Shown here piece by piece: positions 13,801 to 26,599 of a DNA stretch of 64,000 bases. The notes beneath the pieces were generated by a model, which was not told where the DNA came from, did not search any database, and saw nothing but the letters and a program-made list of their open reading frames with translations. How positions within the stretch are numbered: the first letter of the stretch is position 1; the number at the start of each line of letters is the position of its first letter. The DNA is from Orthonyx spaldingii (Eukaryota > Chordata > Aves > Passeriformes > Orthonychidae): contig VZTJ01004015.1 of the NCBI GenBank assembly GCA_013397795.1, positions 3,760,553-3,824,552 of the forward strand. Reading direction: 5' to 3'. The translations under genes were made by a program, and so were the position numbers.

Positions 13801-16800
13801 CTTTCCTTGCTCCCACAGATGCTGAAACATCCATGCTCTGAGAGTGAAAAGATTAGGAATTCAGTTCAGCTGAATCCCATTTTAAATTTCATTGGGGAGT
13901 CAATGCCAAACAATCCCTGGTAGTGGGATACTTCAATTTTGAACAACGTTATCTTCTTTCAGTTTCTGCTTATACTTCACCTGCTGCTTAGTGTGATGCA
14001 TTATATAAGGGGGATTTTTGTTAACATGTGTCCCAGGCTCTATTCCTAATTCATTTTTCCCATGGAATGAGCAAGCTGTATTAATTCCTTTCCTTAAGCT
14101 GCCTAGCATGTGTTTTAAGTTGTTCAAACAACTGAGCACAGAACTGTCCTCTCAGATTCTTTGAGAGTGCAGCACAGTGAAGAAACAGCTAAACTTCAGC
14201 CTTCTGCTACTCTTTCCCTTCCACAGAAACTGCTATAAGGAAAATAGAACAATTAAGTCACTTTTAAGTCATTACCAGTTTTATCTCCTTAGGGGAGCAT
14301 TAATTTTTTATTTTCATTTTCTGCATTCTTCTCTCCCACATTCAAGGATTTTGTATAGTTTGATAAGGTGGAGCTCTTTGCTTTTAAAATATGTTGATGT
14401 GAGTCCATTTTTACTGTTTGCTTTGTGCTAGTACCAGTACATTAGCCTCTGTGGATTTTGTTAATCCAGATTTACTTGTGTGAGAGTTGACTCTGACCCA
14501 GAATGTGCCTCATGCAGTGCATTTTAAGGAATGGGAATATGCTTTCATGAATTCTAGCTGAAGCTGAAGTAGATGTTGAATCTATAAAGGCAATATGTGA
14601 ATCCTCTAATAAAAACCCATAATTACATTGACTAGAATTCAGGGAAATAGCTGAACTATACTCAGCAGGAACCTAACATTTGGCAACTTTCTGGGTGGCA
14701 TAAATCAGTATATTTAGTAAATGTTTTCAGCTTATTGTCTTCTTCATATTCGTATTTGTATTATGGAATTGATCTGATGACTCCTGGACACAGGGTTTTG
14801 CTGAGTTGCTCAAAGTTACGAGTTATAATGGTCTTTCTTGAATTCACAAATTATTCTGACCAAATCACTTCTCTGTTTTCTCTTATGTTCAAGGTCTGTT
14901 GACTTTGATGAAGGTCAAAACAAAGGAAAAGAACAGTCAAATGCAATTTGAAGAGTTGTATTAGAATAGGTTACAAAATAGGGTGCAGATGGAGCAATAG
15001 GTTTCCAAAGCATTGGAAAAGAATTTAAGAGCATGACAGAGTTTTGCTGTTGACAAATTGCTGATCAGGAGTGTAAGTTTTGCTGAAGAAGACCTACTTG
15101 TCCACTCCTGGGCTCAATAAAATGATGAAAATTAGGAGAAATCCAGTTCCTTATGCAGCCCATGTTTGACAAATATTTAAAGAGAATAAGGAGCATTTGA
15201 TCACAGGCTGTAAGCATCTGTCATTGGGAAAGGAATTTTGTGAAAAAACTCTAAAAAACAAACAAAACAAAGTATGAGATTCAAGAAAGTTTGAGTTTTT
15301 AATAGTCAAGATAACTGAGCGTTGCAACAGGTTAACTGCTCTTGTGATTAGTTCCCTCTCAATAGTAAGCACTCATTAATTGTAGAAGTTATTCTAAAAG
15401 TTGTGTGCTATTTTTGGCAAAGGAGGTCTTAAAGGATGACCACTGAGTGCATGGCACACAGTGCTCACAGTACCGGTACTGTATGACATACAAACAGCTG
15501 TGGATGCACAGATGCTGCAGATTAAGAAGTGCCCCCATCCCAGTTGTGCCACTGGTTCTGCTGGAAAAAAAGAGCAGGTTCCTCCTGAAAGGAATCTTAT
15601 ATATTCTTATAAGAAATATTTGCTTTTCTAGCAAATTACACTGTTCCTACATAGCAGCAGTCATTTTGTTATGCATTCTCCACCCTGGTTGGATAATCCT
15701 TTCTTTTTTATGTGGACATACGTTTGGTGAAAAATTTATTGAACAAAATAACTTCCGTCTGATGCTTAAAGAAAACTGAAGGAAAACTATTGTTATAATG
15801 ATATTTTGTTACACTATTTATCTAACATGGAAGTGCAAGGAAAAATAACTTTTGTTTCAGTTTTTCATAGCTTTTACACAAATATGTTGATTTCACAGAA
15901 CCGACTAATCAATTAAATTAAGTTTTCTGATCTTACTCATTTTTAATAGCTCCATTATTCACTGTATCAAAAAATCAAGAGGATGATAAGATAATAATTT
16001 TCTCTTGGAACTGTGGAAGTTTCTGAATTAATTTAAAAGATACTGAATCAAGAAATACATTGGTATGATTGAGGAGCTAAAGCTGAATCTTTATTATTCA
16101 AGCTTGTTAAACTCACTTCAGTGGGACAAATGAATTACAGCTATAACTGGAACCAAAAGGATCAACAGTTTGTGCATAAGTGATTGGTTTCTCTGAACAT
16201 AGAGACTGCACATACCTTCCTACATTGAAATCAAGATTCTAACTAGATTAATAAATTATATAAGTAAATAAAGAGCTGAACAAATGATTCGGTTAAGGAA
16301 ATGTAAATCTTTTCATTAGGGTCACTTTTTTTAGCTATGTGAAAGTTAAAACACAATGGTCACAATGACACTTCTTTTTTTCCACAGAAAACTGCATAAG
16401 CTTTAATCGATATTTAAATACTTGACATGTCTTTTATAAGTTATTTAAATTAATTCACTGCAAAAAAGTTAAGTATAGCATGTTATAATAGTAAACTCTT
16501 TTGAGAACAGATATTGTTTTATTTCACCTTGTTAAACTTTGATTATGTTTTCTCATAACTTACCAGAATAAGGAATATGTTATGAATTGAACAAAGTTGA
16601 TTCTGTTTTAGGCTCCATGTGCATGATGATGTAATTATTTAATACTGAGAAAGTTTGACTTTTCTGCTGTCGTGTGTCTACTATAAACTTACACCAATGA
16701 TTACTAGAATTTTAATTGCAATGTTCAGGCAGCTGGAGATTGTTATTATCTCCTGTATCTGTAGCAATTATGTAGGATGCCACAGCAGTGGTCATTTAAG

Positions 16801-18576
16801 AATTCTTGACGTTATCTGCCTGGCTTAGTCAAAAAAAATTATGAGAGTGGTAGTGTTTCATCCTGATAAAATGCCTGTGAGTGGGTTGAGTGGATGTAAG
16901 CTGTCTCAGGGTCAGCCACTTTAACATGCTGATGCTCCTCTCACCTTGTCTTTGGTACCTGTTAAGATTGCCTGCCTGTCTAAATATACCCGAAGCCTGG
17001 CCAAAATCTGTGACTATGGTTATGAAGTTCTTCTCAGATTTCCCTTTTCAGTGATGAAATGCTGATAAAGTAGTTCAGAATCAGCATCACTCTTGTCCTC
17101 AGTGCAACAGGTAATCTGTTCCTGGAGGCTGGGAAGAGTCTTTATCAGTTTGACTGAAGTGAGCTCAGTCTATACTTGTTTAGATTGGAAAATGTGGCCA
17201 AACCTGTGGGAAGTGCTAACGCCAACAGTAGGAGGACTTTTTCAACATTTTACTTTAACTACTGTTGGTAGCTTGACTGGTTGCTATGAATTGATAGTTA
17301 TTTTTGCTTGGACAGTGATTCAGAACCACAAAGACATTTGCTGCAGAGAGGGAGTCTCTGACACATGTTCATAAGTGGCTGTACCATTGCTCGGACTTGG
17401 ACTCCACTTTCCCACCACCCCGAACATTATCAACCATACCTGAAAAAAATCCTGGCTACTGTTTGAATGTCACCTTTTACTCTCTTGTCATTTTTTAAAT
17501 TTCAATTTCTGTAACACATACGTATTAAATCACAGTTCAAAATATTCTCTAAAGTATTTAGATTGTTAAGAAGACAAATGCTTAGTGGAATTTTCAGAAT
17601 CTCTGAACTTTAGTGCTTCAGTCCCAATGACTGAAATGGAAGTAAGCATGGCAACTTCCTTAGGTGCTTAGGAAAATCCTACTCAGCACAAAATGACACA
17701 TTTCAAAGTCTGATCTTCAGGGTTTGTGTTTTATGGAGACCCAGAAACAAAAAAATATTTTTCAATTTGCAACACATTGCCTCTAAACAAACTTAATTAT
17801 TCCAACTCTTATATCAACCTAATATTAATATTGCACACACCATCACCCTCACTTCATTTCTTCCCTGAAAATTGTCTGTAAGTAGGTTACTTCAGATCAT
17901 GTCTCAAGAACAACAAGTCTGAGATCTACCAGGTAGAAGAGTGAGAGTTAAGAAGGCCTTGCAGAGGGAGCAGTGCCGTCTCAGTATGTTTCCATCTGAA
18001 CAAAGATGTTTTGTCCCTCATCTGAGTCAATATGTGAACTTGAAATAACAGGTTTTTAAGTATCCAGCACCTCCAAAGGTTTAGAGCTTTGTCATTTTTA
18101 GGCCAATGGTTTGATTGCATATATTCTTCCATCCTTCCTCGCTGTGAAACTGGAGAAATGGGATGAATCAAAGGAAACTTCATTCAACCCAAACATATTA
18201 TTATTTGTGTTTTCTTTCTCAAATGAACCAAAAGGAAACTCAAATGGCCATACCCTGATTTTCAGCATGTTCATATTCCTTTTATAAAATTTTATCACTC
18301 TGGAGAGAATTAAACAATTACCAGTTTACAAAATCATTACTTTTTATTTTATTTCATTTCTTGTGCATTGTCCCTTGCAAGCAAATTAAACAGATTTTTA
18401 GCTGGCAGTTGGGAAAATGACAGAGGGAAAAATGAGATGGTAAAGAGAAAGAAGCTGCTGATCCAACTAGGTAGGAACAGCAAGGATTGCACCTCCAAAC
18501 ACATGGTAACTTGTAACACTGTCTCATTTAAAGAGCAGTGTATCAGTTTAAAACTATGACACACTGCTATATGACT
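10831..18576. other. Non-coding DNA, no gene found
   Basis: About 7.7 kb without a supportable gene or recognisable interspersed repeat. Frames are at most about 110 codons, overlap on opposite strands, and carry no domain signature. Sequence is AT-rich, with short T and A runs and one TTTG-rich patch at 11357-11375. Confidence 0.55.
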
Positions 18577-18640
18577 TTAAAAACATACAAAACCCAAACT
18601 AACAAAAACCCAAAACAACACAAAAAACCCCAATCCAAAA
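18577..18640 (+). repeat. A/C-rich low-complexity stretch
   Basis: AAAAACATACAAAACCCAAA then CTAACAAAAACCCAAAACAA: A-rich with CC or CCC spacers, G almost absent. It lies 300 bases before the solo LTR but shows no sequence link to it. Confidence 0.65.
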
Positions 18641-18954
18641 TACTTCTTTCGGAATTCTGTGAAAGCTCTTAATGATATGAATTGTTGTGATCCAAGCTAC
18701 AGACAGAGAAATTCCTCTACTGATTAAACTGTTGTTCACAAATATAAACCAGAACATCCCAACTGTACTCTTGGGAACCACCAACTGTGAACTGAAAATG
18801 TTGCTCTTAGCCAGTGCTAAAAAGAGGATGCACTTTGTTTTAGCACTCTAGGATAGATGTTATTTCTTTTCTCATTCTCTTCTTAAAAGTCCTTTCTATG
18901 TCCTATCATTGCCATGTCTGTGTACTCCCTTCAGAGCTGCTGTGTAGCCCTCAG

Positions 18955-19506
18955 TGTCTTAGGTTACAATGTAAGATGTAACCAAAAGTTTGTATTCTGT
19001 CACCATCTTCACAGGCTGTTAAAGCAGGTGGGGCAGTGTGCTTTATCTCTTCCATGACTCATCCCTGATAACTCCCTCTGCGGGCTGTCTCTGTTAATGG
19101 GCCATCAAGGACTCACTCCATGACTCATAAAATTACATCATCCCATTGTGAGATGTTCCACCCAGGGGGAGGAACCAAGCATTCCTACCTGGATATAGTC
19201 TGAGGCTTGGAACACCAGAGCAGCCCTACCCTACCTCTGGATTCCCAGAGGAGAAGAGCTCCATAGTCACCACTGGACCTCCAGAAGACTTTACTATAGG
19301 ATCACTGCTTTGACAGCGCTACATCCATCACTCCAACAAGGACTGTAGCCACCATTTAATTAGACTGCTACCACCACCCTGACTGACAGAGTGTCAGGTT
19401 GTATCCTGACTCTGTCAATGTTTCTGCACTATTACATTTATTTTACTTTTCCCATTAAATTGTAGTTCTGACTTGAAATCTCTCACTGGTTTGCTTTCAA
19501 ATATAC
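18955..19506 (+). mobile_element. Solo LTR of an endogenous retrovirus, resembling passerine ERVL-type LTRs
   Basis: The segment begins with TGTCTTAGG and runs to about CTTTCAAATA. Inside are a GC-rich promoter-like half (GCAGGTGGGGCAGTGTGC, CACCCAGGGGGAGGAACC), a weak TATA-like GATATAG near 19192, a pyrimidine and purine-rich stretch with CCAGAGGAGAAGAGCTCC, an imperfect hairpin at 19385-19416, and an ATTAAA polyadenylation signal at 19454-19459 followed by a short R/U5-like tail ending in TCTCACTGG. This order (promoter, hairpin, poly-A signal, U5) gives plus orientation. I recognise the GAACACCAGAGCAGCC...CAGAGGAGAAGAGCTCC style from songbird ERVL LTRs. No gag or pol similarity follows, so it is probably a solo LTR left by recombination. 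The exact ends and target duplication are unresolved: CTCAG lies just before the proposed start and CTCAC just after the proposed end, which could be a decayed 5-bp duplication. Confidence 0.75.
19385..19416 (+). other. Hairpin inside the LTR, upstream of its poly-A signal
   Basis: GACAGAGTGTCAGG (19385-19398) pairs with CCTGACTCTGTC (19405-19416) around a TTGTAT loop, with a 2-nt bulge. It lies about 40 bases before the ATTAAA signal. Stem-loops near the R region are common in retroviral LTRs, where they help present the poly-A signal. That role is an inference here. Confidence 0.6.
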
Positions 19507-19513
19507 TCACTGT

Positions 19514-22090
19514 GACACAAACTGCAATTTATGTCTTTCCACGTCCATCATCTTTTTGAGAGTAATTTTGTCCCATATGAATCTCTAGCCTGGAAGTCTG
19601 TCCACAAAATGAGCAGTGGAGTGCTGGACTTGAGCTACGCAGCAACTGAAAGGAGGGCAGTGTATAGGCCACATTTTCATCAGCTTCATGTGCTTTTCAC
19701 ACTTCTTATGGTCATCTGGAAACCTGATCTAACTAGAGGGTGAGGTGAATTGTTTGCAAATTATCATAGGGAAAGCTCCAGAGAAAATTCTCCAAGAGGA
19801 GATAATAGGAGAAAGTTTAAAGCTGTCCTGTCTCTCATTAGGTACCTTTCACCTAAGCTTAGCTGAGAATATCAAGAGGGTGCTTATGAGGAACTCTGGC
19901 ACAGTCATGCATTACTTACACAGAGTGCTTCTGCTTCCTGTGGTGTTTGTAGCTCATAAATACTTAAATCTATTGATACACCCTGCTGAATATAGCTGGG
20001 GATTAATACAAGGACTATACAATTGCATGGTGCCCAGTGGAATCTATAACATCTTTATATTAAGGAATGTGTATACCTCATTGTCTTCCTATAAATGACA
20101 AATGCTTCCTGCCTTTTTTCCCCATCTCAACTGTGCTTTAGCTATGTCAATATTGAAATGTTTGCACAGCACAGAGATTATTATTCCAGTTTGGAATTTT
20201 TATGAGACCCGGGCCCACAACTGACCTTCCTTACATGAATTCTGGCACTACCTCACCATGAACACTTCCTAATTGCTGATTACAGCTTATCATTACAAGA
20301 AGACACTTATAACCAGGGAATTGAACCAGTATGTTTGAATCTGTTCTGGGTCAGATCCAGCTGTGATTGAAGCTGTTTTAACTGAGCCCTGATTCCAAGC
20401 CAGTAACAGTTTATTGTTCAGTTCACAGAGTCCCTTAGAACAAGGGGAAGGGTTAACCTCCACCTCCTCCCCTTTCCATGAGCACCATTTTTAGCCCTGG
20501 GCCTGTACAGGGTATTTAAAACCTGAAATTTAGTATGGGGGACCATGTTGCTGGTGAGAAAAAAAGTGTTGTCAGGAATACAGGTGGGGCCGGGACTCGC
20601 CAGAGGAGTGGGAATGATGGAAGGGTCAGCTCATTGGCAAGTAAAATCTCCTTTTCTCTCCCTTGTAAAAACCCAAATCCATCACACATATATATCTTCC
20701 TGCCACTAGGTATAGTAGTGGAATTGCTGGAGGAAATTAAGCCTAGTGAACAACAGTTAAATGAGAAACAGAAATCACAAGAAGCAGTTTACCTCAATCT
20801 CACCTTAGCAGGTAGTCCCTGAGGGTAGCTGATTCCAGGGAAGAAAGTTTGTGACCATCTGCTGGTGTTTAATGTGGCAAGGGAGGGAGAGAAGACAAAT
20901 ATGGGGCAGGGTGGTGGTTTTTAAAGGACTCTTAAAGTCAAGCTGTCCTCTTGTTGCACAGAATGTGCCAGGGGATGTTGCTTTTCAGCTGAGCTGGTGT
21001 TTCAAGCTGGAAAGTCTTTGTTTTGCTTTGGTTTCTGTTTGGGATCTGGGATCAGCAAAATTTCCAAAATAACAATGTAAATTTACTTCCAGTTTTGGGA
21101 AACAGTTTGAAACAGTTCATGGTTCAGGTTTAGCTTGACTTCTCATAATAGAAGAATGAGGAATGGGAGTTTCTTATTCAATCATTGACATTGATTTTAA
21201 ATGAGAAACTGCAAAAATATGTTATATGTGCTCTACTGTGTAGTAAGGTTTTTTAGCAGTTAATAAAGTCAACATCACAGATGATTTAATCATAGTGGAA
21301 GCCCCTGACTTTGGCATCAGTGCTCTGAGAGGACATTCACATGATTCTTGGTACAAAAGCAAAGGCTTTGTGTGCTTTAGCACACTCTTGTCTCAGCCAA
21401 ATTTCTGCTGGAGCAGCTTTGTTGTGAGGCATTCAGTTACACACAAGAGTCCAGGTGTGGCGTGGTGTTGTCCCTATATGCAGATCCTGTTTGCAAGTCA
21501 AGTGGCTCTGTGTGGTGGCGAGTCATGGAATGGTTTGATAGTGTCAGCAATCTGGCAAATCTGCACCTTCTCAATTTGGACTGACATCTAATCATTTCTC
21601 TCTGGGAGAATATTTCCTGATACATTGTAGGGGTAAGACGATCAGATGTTGTCTCTTTTGGTTGCTTCCATGGGAGCAGTAAGAACGCAAGGAATGATGC
21701 ATATCATCTTCCCTGGTAGAATTTTAAACTATATTTCAAAGTGCAGAAAGAGCAGGGGAGTGCTATCTGTGAGCTGTTGCTGTGAACAGGACAAGTGACC
21801 TTCATGACTGATCAGCCATCAGCTGGAAGATTTTGAATCCCTTATTACCAATTGTTACTGGTAAATGCTGCTTCCAAGGAAGGCAGGGTGCTTCCCACCT
21901 GTGCTCATGGTGGCATCATTGACTGTACACAACTAACTGTGTCTGACTTTGCTTATGCAGACTGCTTCACCTTTTGCCGCAGAGCTTTGTGGTATTGATG
22001 TGCTCTTTAACCCCAGTGGCTTCCGGTCAAAATAGTAACTTCTTCCACTTTATGTCCCTTCTGTGCTGAGCTAAGAGCTGTCTGAGTGGT
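19514..22090. other. Non-coding DNA downstream of the LTR, no gene found
   Basis: No retroviral internal sequence follows the LTR. Around 20450-20640 there is a less AT-rich patch with a GGTATTTAAAACC TATA-like word (20512) and GGGGCCGGGACTCGCC, which could be a weak promoter or an unrecognised old LTR. Frames here are short and unremarkable. Confidence 0.5.
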
Positions 22091-22096
22091 GCTCAC

Positions 22097-22203
22097 CTGC
22101 CCCGGCAGTCCTGCATGCTGTCCCTCCCTGGTCAGGTACAGAAGCTCATGGCCTGCCAGCAGGGCAGCACAGGCCAGTTTGAACACGTTCCGCTCGCACA
22201 GCT
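22097..22203 (-). CDS. Candidate internal coding exon of an unidentified gene (107 bases)
   Basis: On the minus strand a frame reads LCERNVFKLACAALLAGH then ELLYLTREGQHAGLPGQ and stops exactly at a strong donor, CAG|GTGAGC (rc of 22091-22099). The third codon positions are strongly G/C (CTG, TGC, GAG, CGG, AAC, GTG, TTC, CTG, GCC), whereas the surroundings are AT-rich. A possible acceptor is GAAAGCAG|AGC at 22204, giving two leading bases plus 35 codons. Its pyrimidine tract is interrupted, which is the weak point. The frame stays open upstream to an in-frame TAA beyond 22242, with an ATG at 22213, so an alternative start-exon model exists. The peptide looks helical with a hydrophobic core (FKLACAALLAGHELLYL). 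I cannot assign a family. It could be a fragment of a retrocopy rather than a spliced exon. Confidence 0.35.
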
Positions 22204-22689
22204 CTGCTTTCATAGCAGGGTCGGGACGGGATTCAAGCTCTTTGGTTTAATTAGAAAGTTATGTCTATTTTGGGGCCTACTTAATCGACTTAGCAATAGC
22301 CCTTGTACCCAGACCCTGTCCTACTGTCAGCACAGGTGCCTCCTGATAAATCTCAGAGTGCATTTCTGGTCACTGGAGAGCATTTAAAATTAATATTTGA
22401 TAGATTTCATTATGTCACACTGCTGATGACACTGTAGGTACATTAAGAAGAAGGGAAGTGAAACAAGGTGTAGCAAGTCATGTAGCATTAGCTATATGGG
22501 ACTTCTTACCATATAGGGAGGAGGCCTACTACAGAAGCTTGTGTCAAGTATGCACATCTTTTCAAATGTACTTTATGCAGTTTTTGTTGCTGAATGCAAA
22601 AGAAATGGTCACTGCAGTCATTTCATTCAGTATGTATCTTTCTCAAAGCACGAATGGTTTGGAGTGAAAGGGACAGTTGCAGTAAGTTC

Positions 22690-22835
22690 TTCCAAGTGAT
22701 GCAGTTGGGTGGTGACCAAGAGACAGCACCGTTCCTTGCTGCTTAACTGCCCTGCAATGTCAGCTGGACCATGTGGCTTTACTTCTCTGAGTAGTTTCTC
22801 CATCTGAAAAATGAGAGCACTGCAGAGCAATTAAA
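22690..22835 (+). repeat. MIR-like ancient SINE fragment
   Basis: CTGGACCATGTGGCTTTACT, then TCTCTGAGTAGTTTCTCCAT, then CTGAAAAATGAGAGC matches the order of the MIR core-to-3' segment (tRNA-related head absent), including the diagnostic 'TTTCYYCATCTGAAAAATG' phrase. Both ends fade into unique sequence. The open frame read on the opposite strand (22627-22830) is explained by this relic and is unlikely to be a gene. Confidence 0.45.
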
Positions 22836-25389
22836 ATCAGTGGCTGAAGGGACTGATGTAGGAGTTGCATGTTTTACTCTCAGTTAAGGTAATACAGTCA
22901 ACCTTACTGTGAGAGAACCTGTGCATCTAGAAATTATCTCCCTGTCATTCACACCTACTTCACCTCTCACAAAGGTATCAAATATTCTATTAACATAATT
23001 TTTAATGATCGTCTATACAGGCAAAGATCTGTGTCACATAATTCTTTCTTTGTCAGAATATAGGTCACCGAGCCAATGAAATTGCTATGACTATGAAAAA
23101 AAGAGCAGTTTTATCCTCTCGGGGTTAAGGGGGGGTGTCTTTAAAAAACAGCTGGGCTGTAATCTTATGTGGGAAGATCTTAGTGTCTGTAAATCTATCC
23201 AATAGCCAGAAGGTTGTCTAGAGAAAGATATTGTTTTTTGCATATCTCTTGCACATAACACTACTAAGTTTGCCTTAATCATCTCCTCCAGCTAAAAGAT
23301 TTAAAGACAGTCTCCTTTCTTAAGAAAGTAGGTATGTCAGAATACCCTGACTTCTTTGTCTGCCTTAGTGGTGGGATGAGAGATCTAAGTTTCAGCTGAT
23401 TCCACAAACAGCTCTGTGGTACTGCTTCTCATCAAAAAAAAAGAAGAAGAATTGCAGCTGTTGATACCTGTTGTCCTTGATGCTAGTGCTGGATACAGTG
23501 TCCTGTCATGAACAACTGAAAAGAAAGATTTCATGCTTTATTTTCTTCAACTTGTTTTGGGGAGTAGATTTCTTTAATGTTAAAGAAAATTAGATCATGG
23601 CTCCAGATTTTTTTTCAATGTTTAATTTTACCTCAGCAGCTGTGGGACACAAGCTATTTGTGGAGCAGAAATCACAATTCCCAGCCAGATCTCCAATACT
23701 TTGTACCAAACTTGCCTGTTTGTCAGTGTGAAAAGTTCAATGTTGAATCTTGTTACGGTAATTTGCAAAAGTGGCCATGCTCGAGAAAATGTATGTCCTG
23801 CTGTTTTCAAGTTTTTCAGGTTTATTCTGACAAGTATAAGCATTTTGTTTACAGCATTCTCCTACTATATAACACAATAGCTGCTTTAAGAGTTTTGGGG
23901 CTTGTGCATTAGTCTGCTTAATACAAAGTTCTGGAGACAGGTTATAATAAGTTACATTGTGATGCTTTAGCAGTTATGGACCACATTGAATCTTTCTTTG
24001 TACCAGTGCATAAAGACCAAAGAAAATTTCCATTCCTATAGCCAAAGAAACACAAAATTTTTTCTCATTAGTTTTGCTACAGAAATAACATACTGGATAT
24101 GTAATAGAAAAGGAAAGGATGTTTTATGATTTTGTTTCATGTTGAATTACTTGCAAAAATATATTAAGATCAGTTACATGACAGGAAAAATTGTTCCTAC
24201 TAATTTCAGTGTAACTCTTACTGATCTGCACTGGAGAGGCTGCCTAGACAAACAGACAGCTGTGTGAAAGGCTTTCCACAGGTTCCTCAACCTGCAAGCA
24301 TGGATCTATTGACAGTTCCTGTGTGGTGGAAGTTTCTGAATGAGGACTTGCAGACCCTCATCTTGATTTTCAGAGAAAACAAACACATAAAAATCAGATC
24401 AGATTTCATCTTTTTTGGGTAAATATATAGTACCAAGTAGCTTGACAATTTTCATTCCTCTTTTTCACATTCCTTTTGTGTCTAAATACTTTGGTCTAAC
24501 CAGGCCACACCTACATCAAACTGAGTAAAAGGAGAGGATGGAAGGTATGTGACAGATGTGCTCCCTCTGAGAGCCTAATGATCTGCCTGGTCAGATTGCT
24601 GCACACAATGTAAGGCAGAGGAATGTTCCTTGTCTTGCACCGTGAGCCCATAGATTTCAGGAGTGTTCTGTCCTTTCAGAGAGAGCCTCTGCCCTGGGGC
24701 AAGGCTGACTGCCCTTGGAATCTCTTGTAAGGAAGTAGAGAGAACAAAAGATGACTCCACTGTGCACACAGGTGACAAAAAGGAAAGGGCAATACCAGAA
24801 ATCCATCCTCTGATGTTCACAGGACAATAACACTTTTTTTCTTCTTTTTTAATGTTTATGGTTGTGTTTTATGTCCATTGTCAATACTTCCTTCAGGAAA
24901 GGAAAATTAAATTGTGAAATGGAATCATTTTATGAAGTGAAACCCCAGAGGATACACTTCGGAATAGATCCTTTCAAGTAAATGGGACTGTGCCAACTGA
25001 AGATGCTGCCCTACCTGAAACCATATCTAGGTAGCTGGTACGATACACAGGTCATTCATGGTGCTTTCTTTCATAGCAGAATTGCATTCTGATGGACCAC
25101 CAGGGAAAGCAATGTCCTCTTGTGGAGAATGCTCTGTCCTCAGAAATAGTGGAAGGTTTATGGAAATTCCAGTGGATGCAACCAAATAGTGCACGCACAA
25201 TAAAGTGGTGATTGCAGGTACCAAGGAAAATTAGGTTCTCTATAACTCAAGCCATTCTTTGCAAGAGCAGATAATTCCAGCTGCTGTCCTTGACCAGGTG
25301 GGTGCTGTTGAGCATTTGTCCAGCTGGCTGCTGACTTATACCTGAGTATTGTCTTCATTCTAATGGGGGAGTGATTTCCATAAGTGTAT

Positions 25390-25456
25390 AATTTATAAAG
25401 TGCTGTATAATCCTTCAGGATGAAAGATGCTATGTAAATGTCATACACTTTATTAC
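25390..25456 (+). repeat. 3' tail of an ancient CR1/L3-type LINE or a SINE that shares it (MIR3/AmnSINE class)
   Basis: ATAAAGTGCTGTATAATCCT followed by TCAGGATGAAAGATGCTATG and TAAATGTCATACACTTTATTAC resembles the shared tail 'AAAGTGCTTTGAGATCCT..GATGAAAGGYGCTATATAAATGC..ATTATTA' of ancient amniote L3/CR1-related elements. The similarity is concentrated in about 65 bases. What lies upstream cannot be assigned by eye. Confidence 0.45.
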
Positions 25457-25547
25457 AGTCAAGACATTAATAACATTTTTTTCTGTTGCTTCACCTATGA
25501 GATAAACTGAGGACGAAGCACGTTATGCATTTCTGGGCCAAGGTGGT

Positions 25548-25578
25548 TTAAAGAAAGGGTATATTAAAGAAAGGGTAT
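25548..25578 (+). repeat. Tandem duplication of 15 bases
   Basis: TTAAAGAAAGGGTAT occurs at 25548-25562 and again at 25564-25578, separated by one base. A recent small duplication. Confidence 0.85.
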
Positions 25579-26599
25579 TGTTCACAGAGCTAAGCTCTCC
25601 TTGATGCTGCTGGTCAGGTGCTAAAGCAGCAAGTGCTTCCCCTCCCATTCATGTGTCAGATCAAGAAATGTATTTGGGCATCATGTACAAAGTGAGACAG
25701 CAGCTAACTCCATCCCCTGGGATCTCTAGGGGGAGATTAAGTCCCCCCAGCCTCTCATCTGGCTGGTACAAAAGCTGCCATCAGCCACAAGTCCTCGCAG
25801 GAGACACAGTCCTGTTACAAAGATGCAGCAGTATGTTCTTCATAGCATGTCCTCTGCCTCCAGCAGCCTGTGGTGCTTCTTAGGACTCCTACAGAGATAG
25901 AAACCATGACCAGTAACCCCTCGTCAGAACAGAGCTTGTCCTTCAGGAAACTGGGCCCTTGAATTGCAGGAAATCTTACTGTAAACCTTCTCAAAGTGGA
26001 GAAAGATTCTAGGTGAAGAAAATCTTTCCAGGTATACAACCTTATTTATACTTACACAGACTTCGCTGAGTTTCTTATAAGATCTTACAGCATGTTTAAA
26101 TATTTTAGCTGTCTGTTGGATACTCTGAGGGCCTCCTTTTTGGTTTTGTTTTTTTAGTGTTTTTTTTGTCTCAAAAGGAGAAGTGTATAGGCACGTAAGA
26201 GAAATAAAAGGATAGTCATGAAGTTATCTAAACAAGAGGAGTGATTTCTCTGCTTTTTGTTGTTTAGAGTTTATTTTAACTTCAAAAAAGGTTGCCTGTG
26301 ATTTTAAGTTTGAGGTGAAAGTGTTTGTCAACTTTAATTCTCTGCAGTCTGCCTCCCTTATCCCTAGCTGTGTCATTGCTCTGCAGAACATCCAACATTG
26401 GAGGGCAATGGTGACCTGTGTTGTTTTAATCTCAGACTAAATGGTTCTTTTGTTTTGTTTTAAAAATGAGCCCTTAACTTCTGTAAGTTCCATTCTTCTC
26501 CAGAGCTTTGCAGAAATAAAATACATCAAGACGAAGGAGGCATAATGTGACAAAAGTGGTGGTTTTATTGAAAGAGAGCTTTGTGGTATTTTGCTTTTG

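Larger units (their letters stand above)
22840..26599. other. Non-coding DNA, no gene found
   Basis: AT-rich sequence with the ancient L3-like tail at 25390 and the 15-base tandem repeat at 25548. The 111-codon plus frame at 23577-23912 is cysteine and serine-rich but matches nothing I know, and a minus frame overlaps it. Confidence 0.55.
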
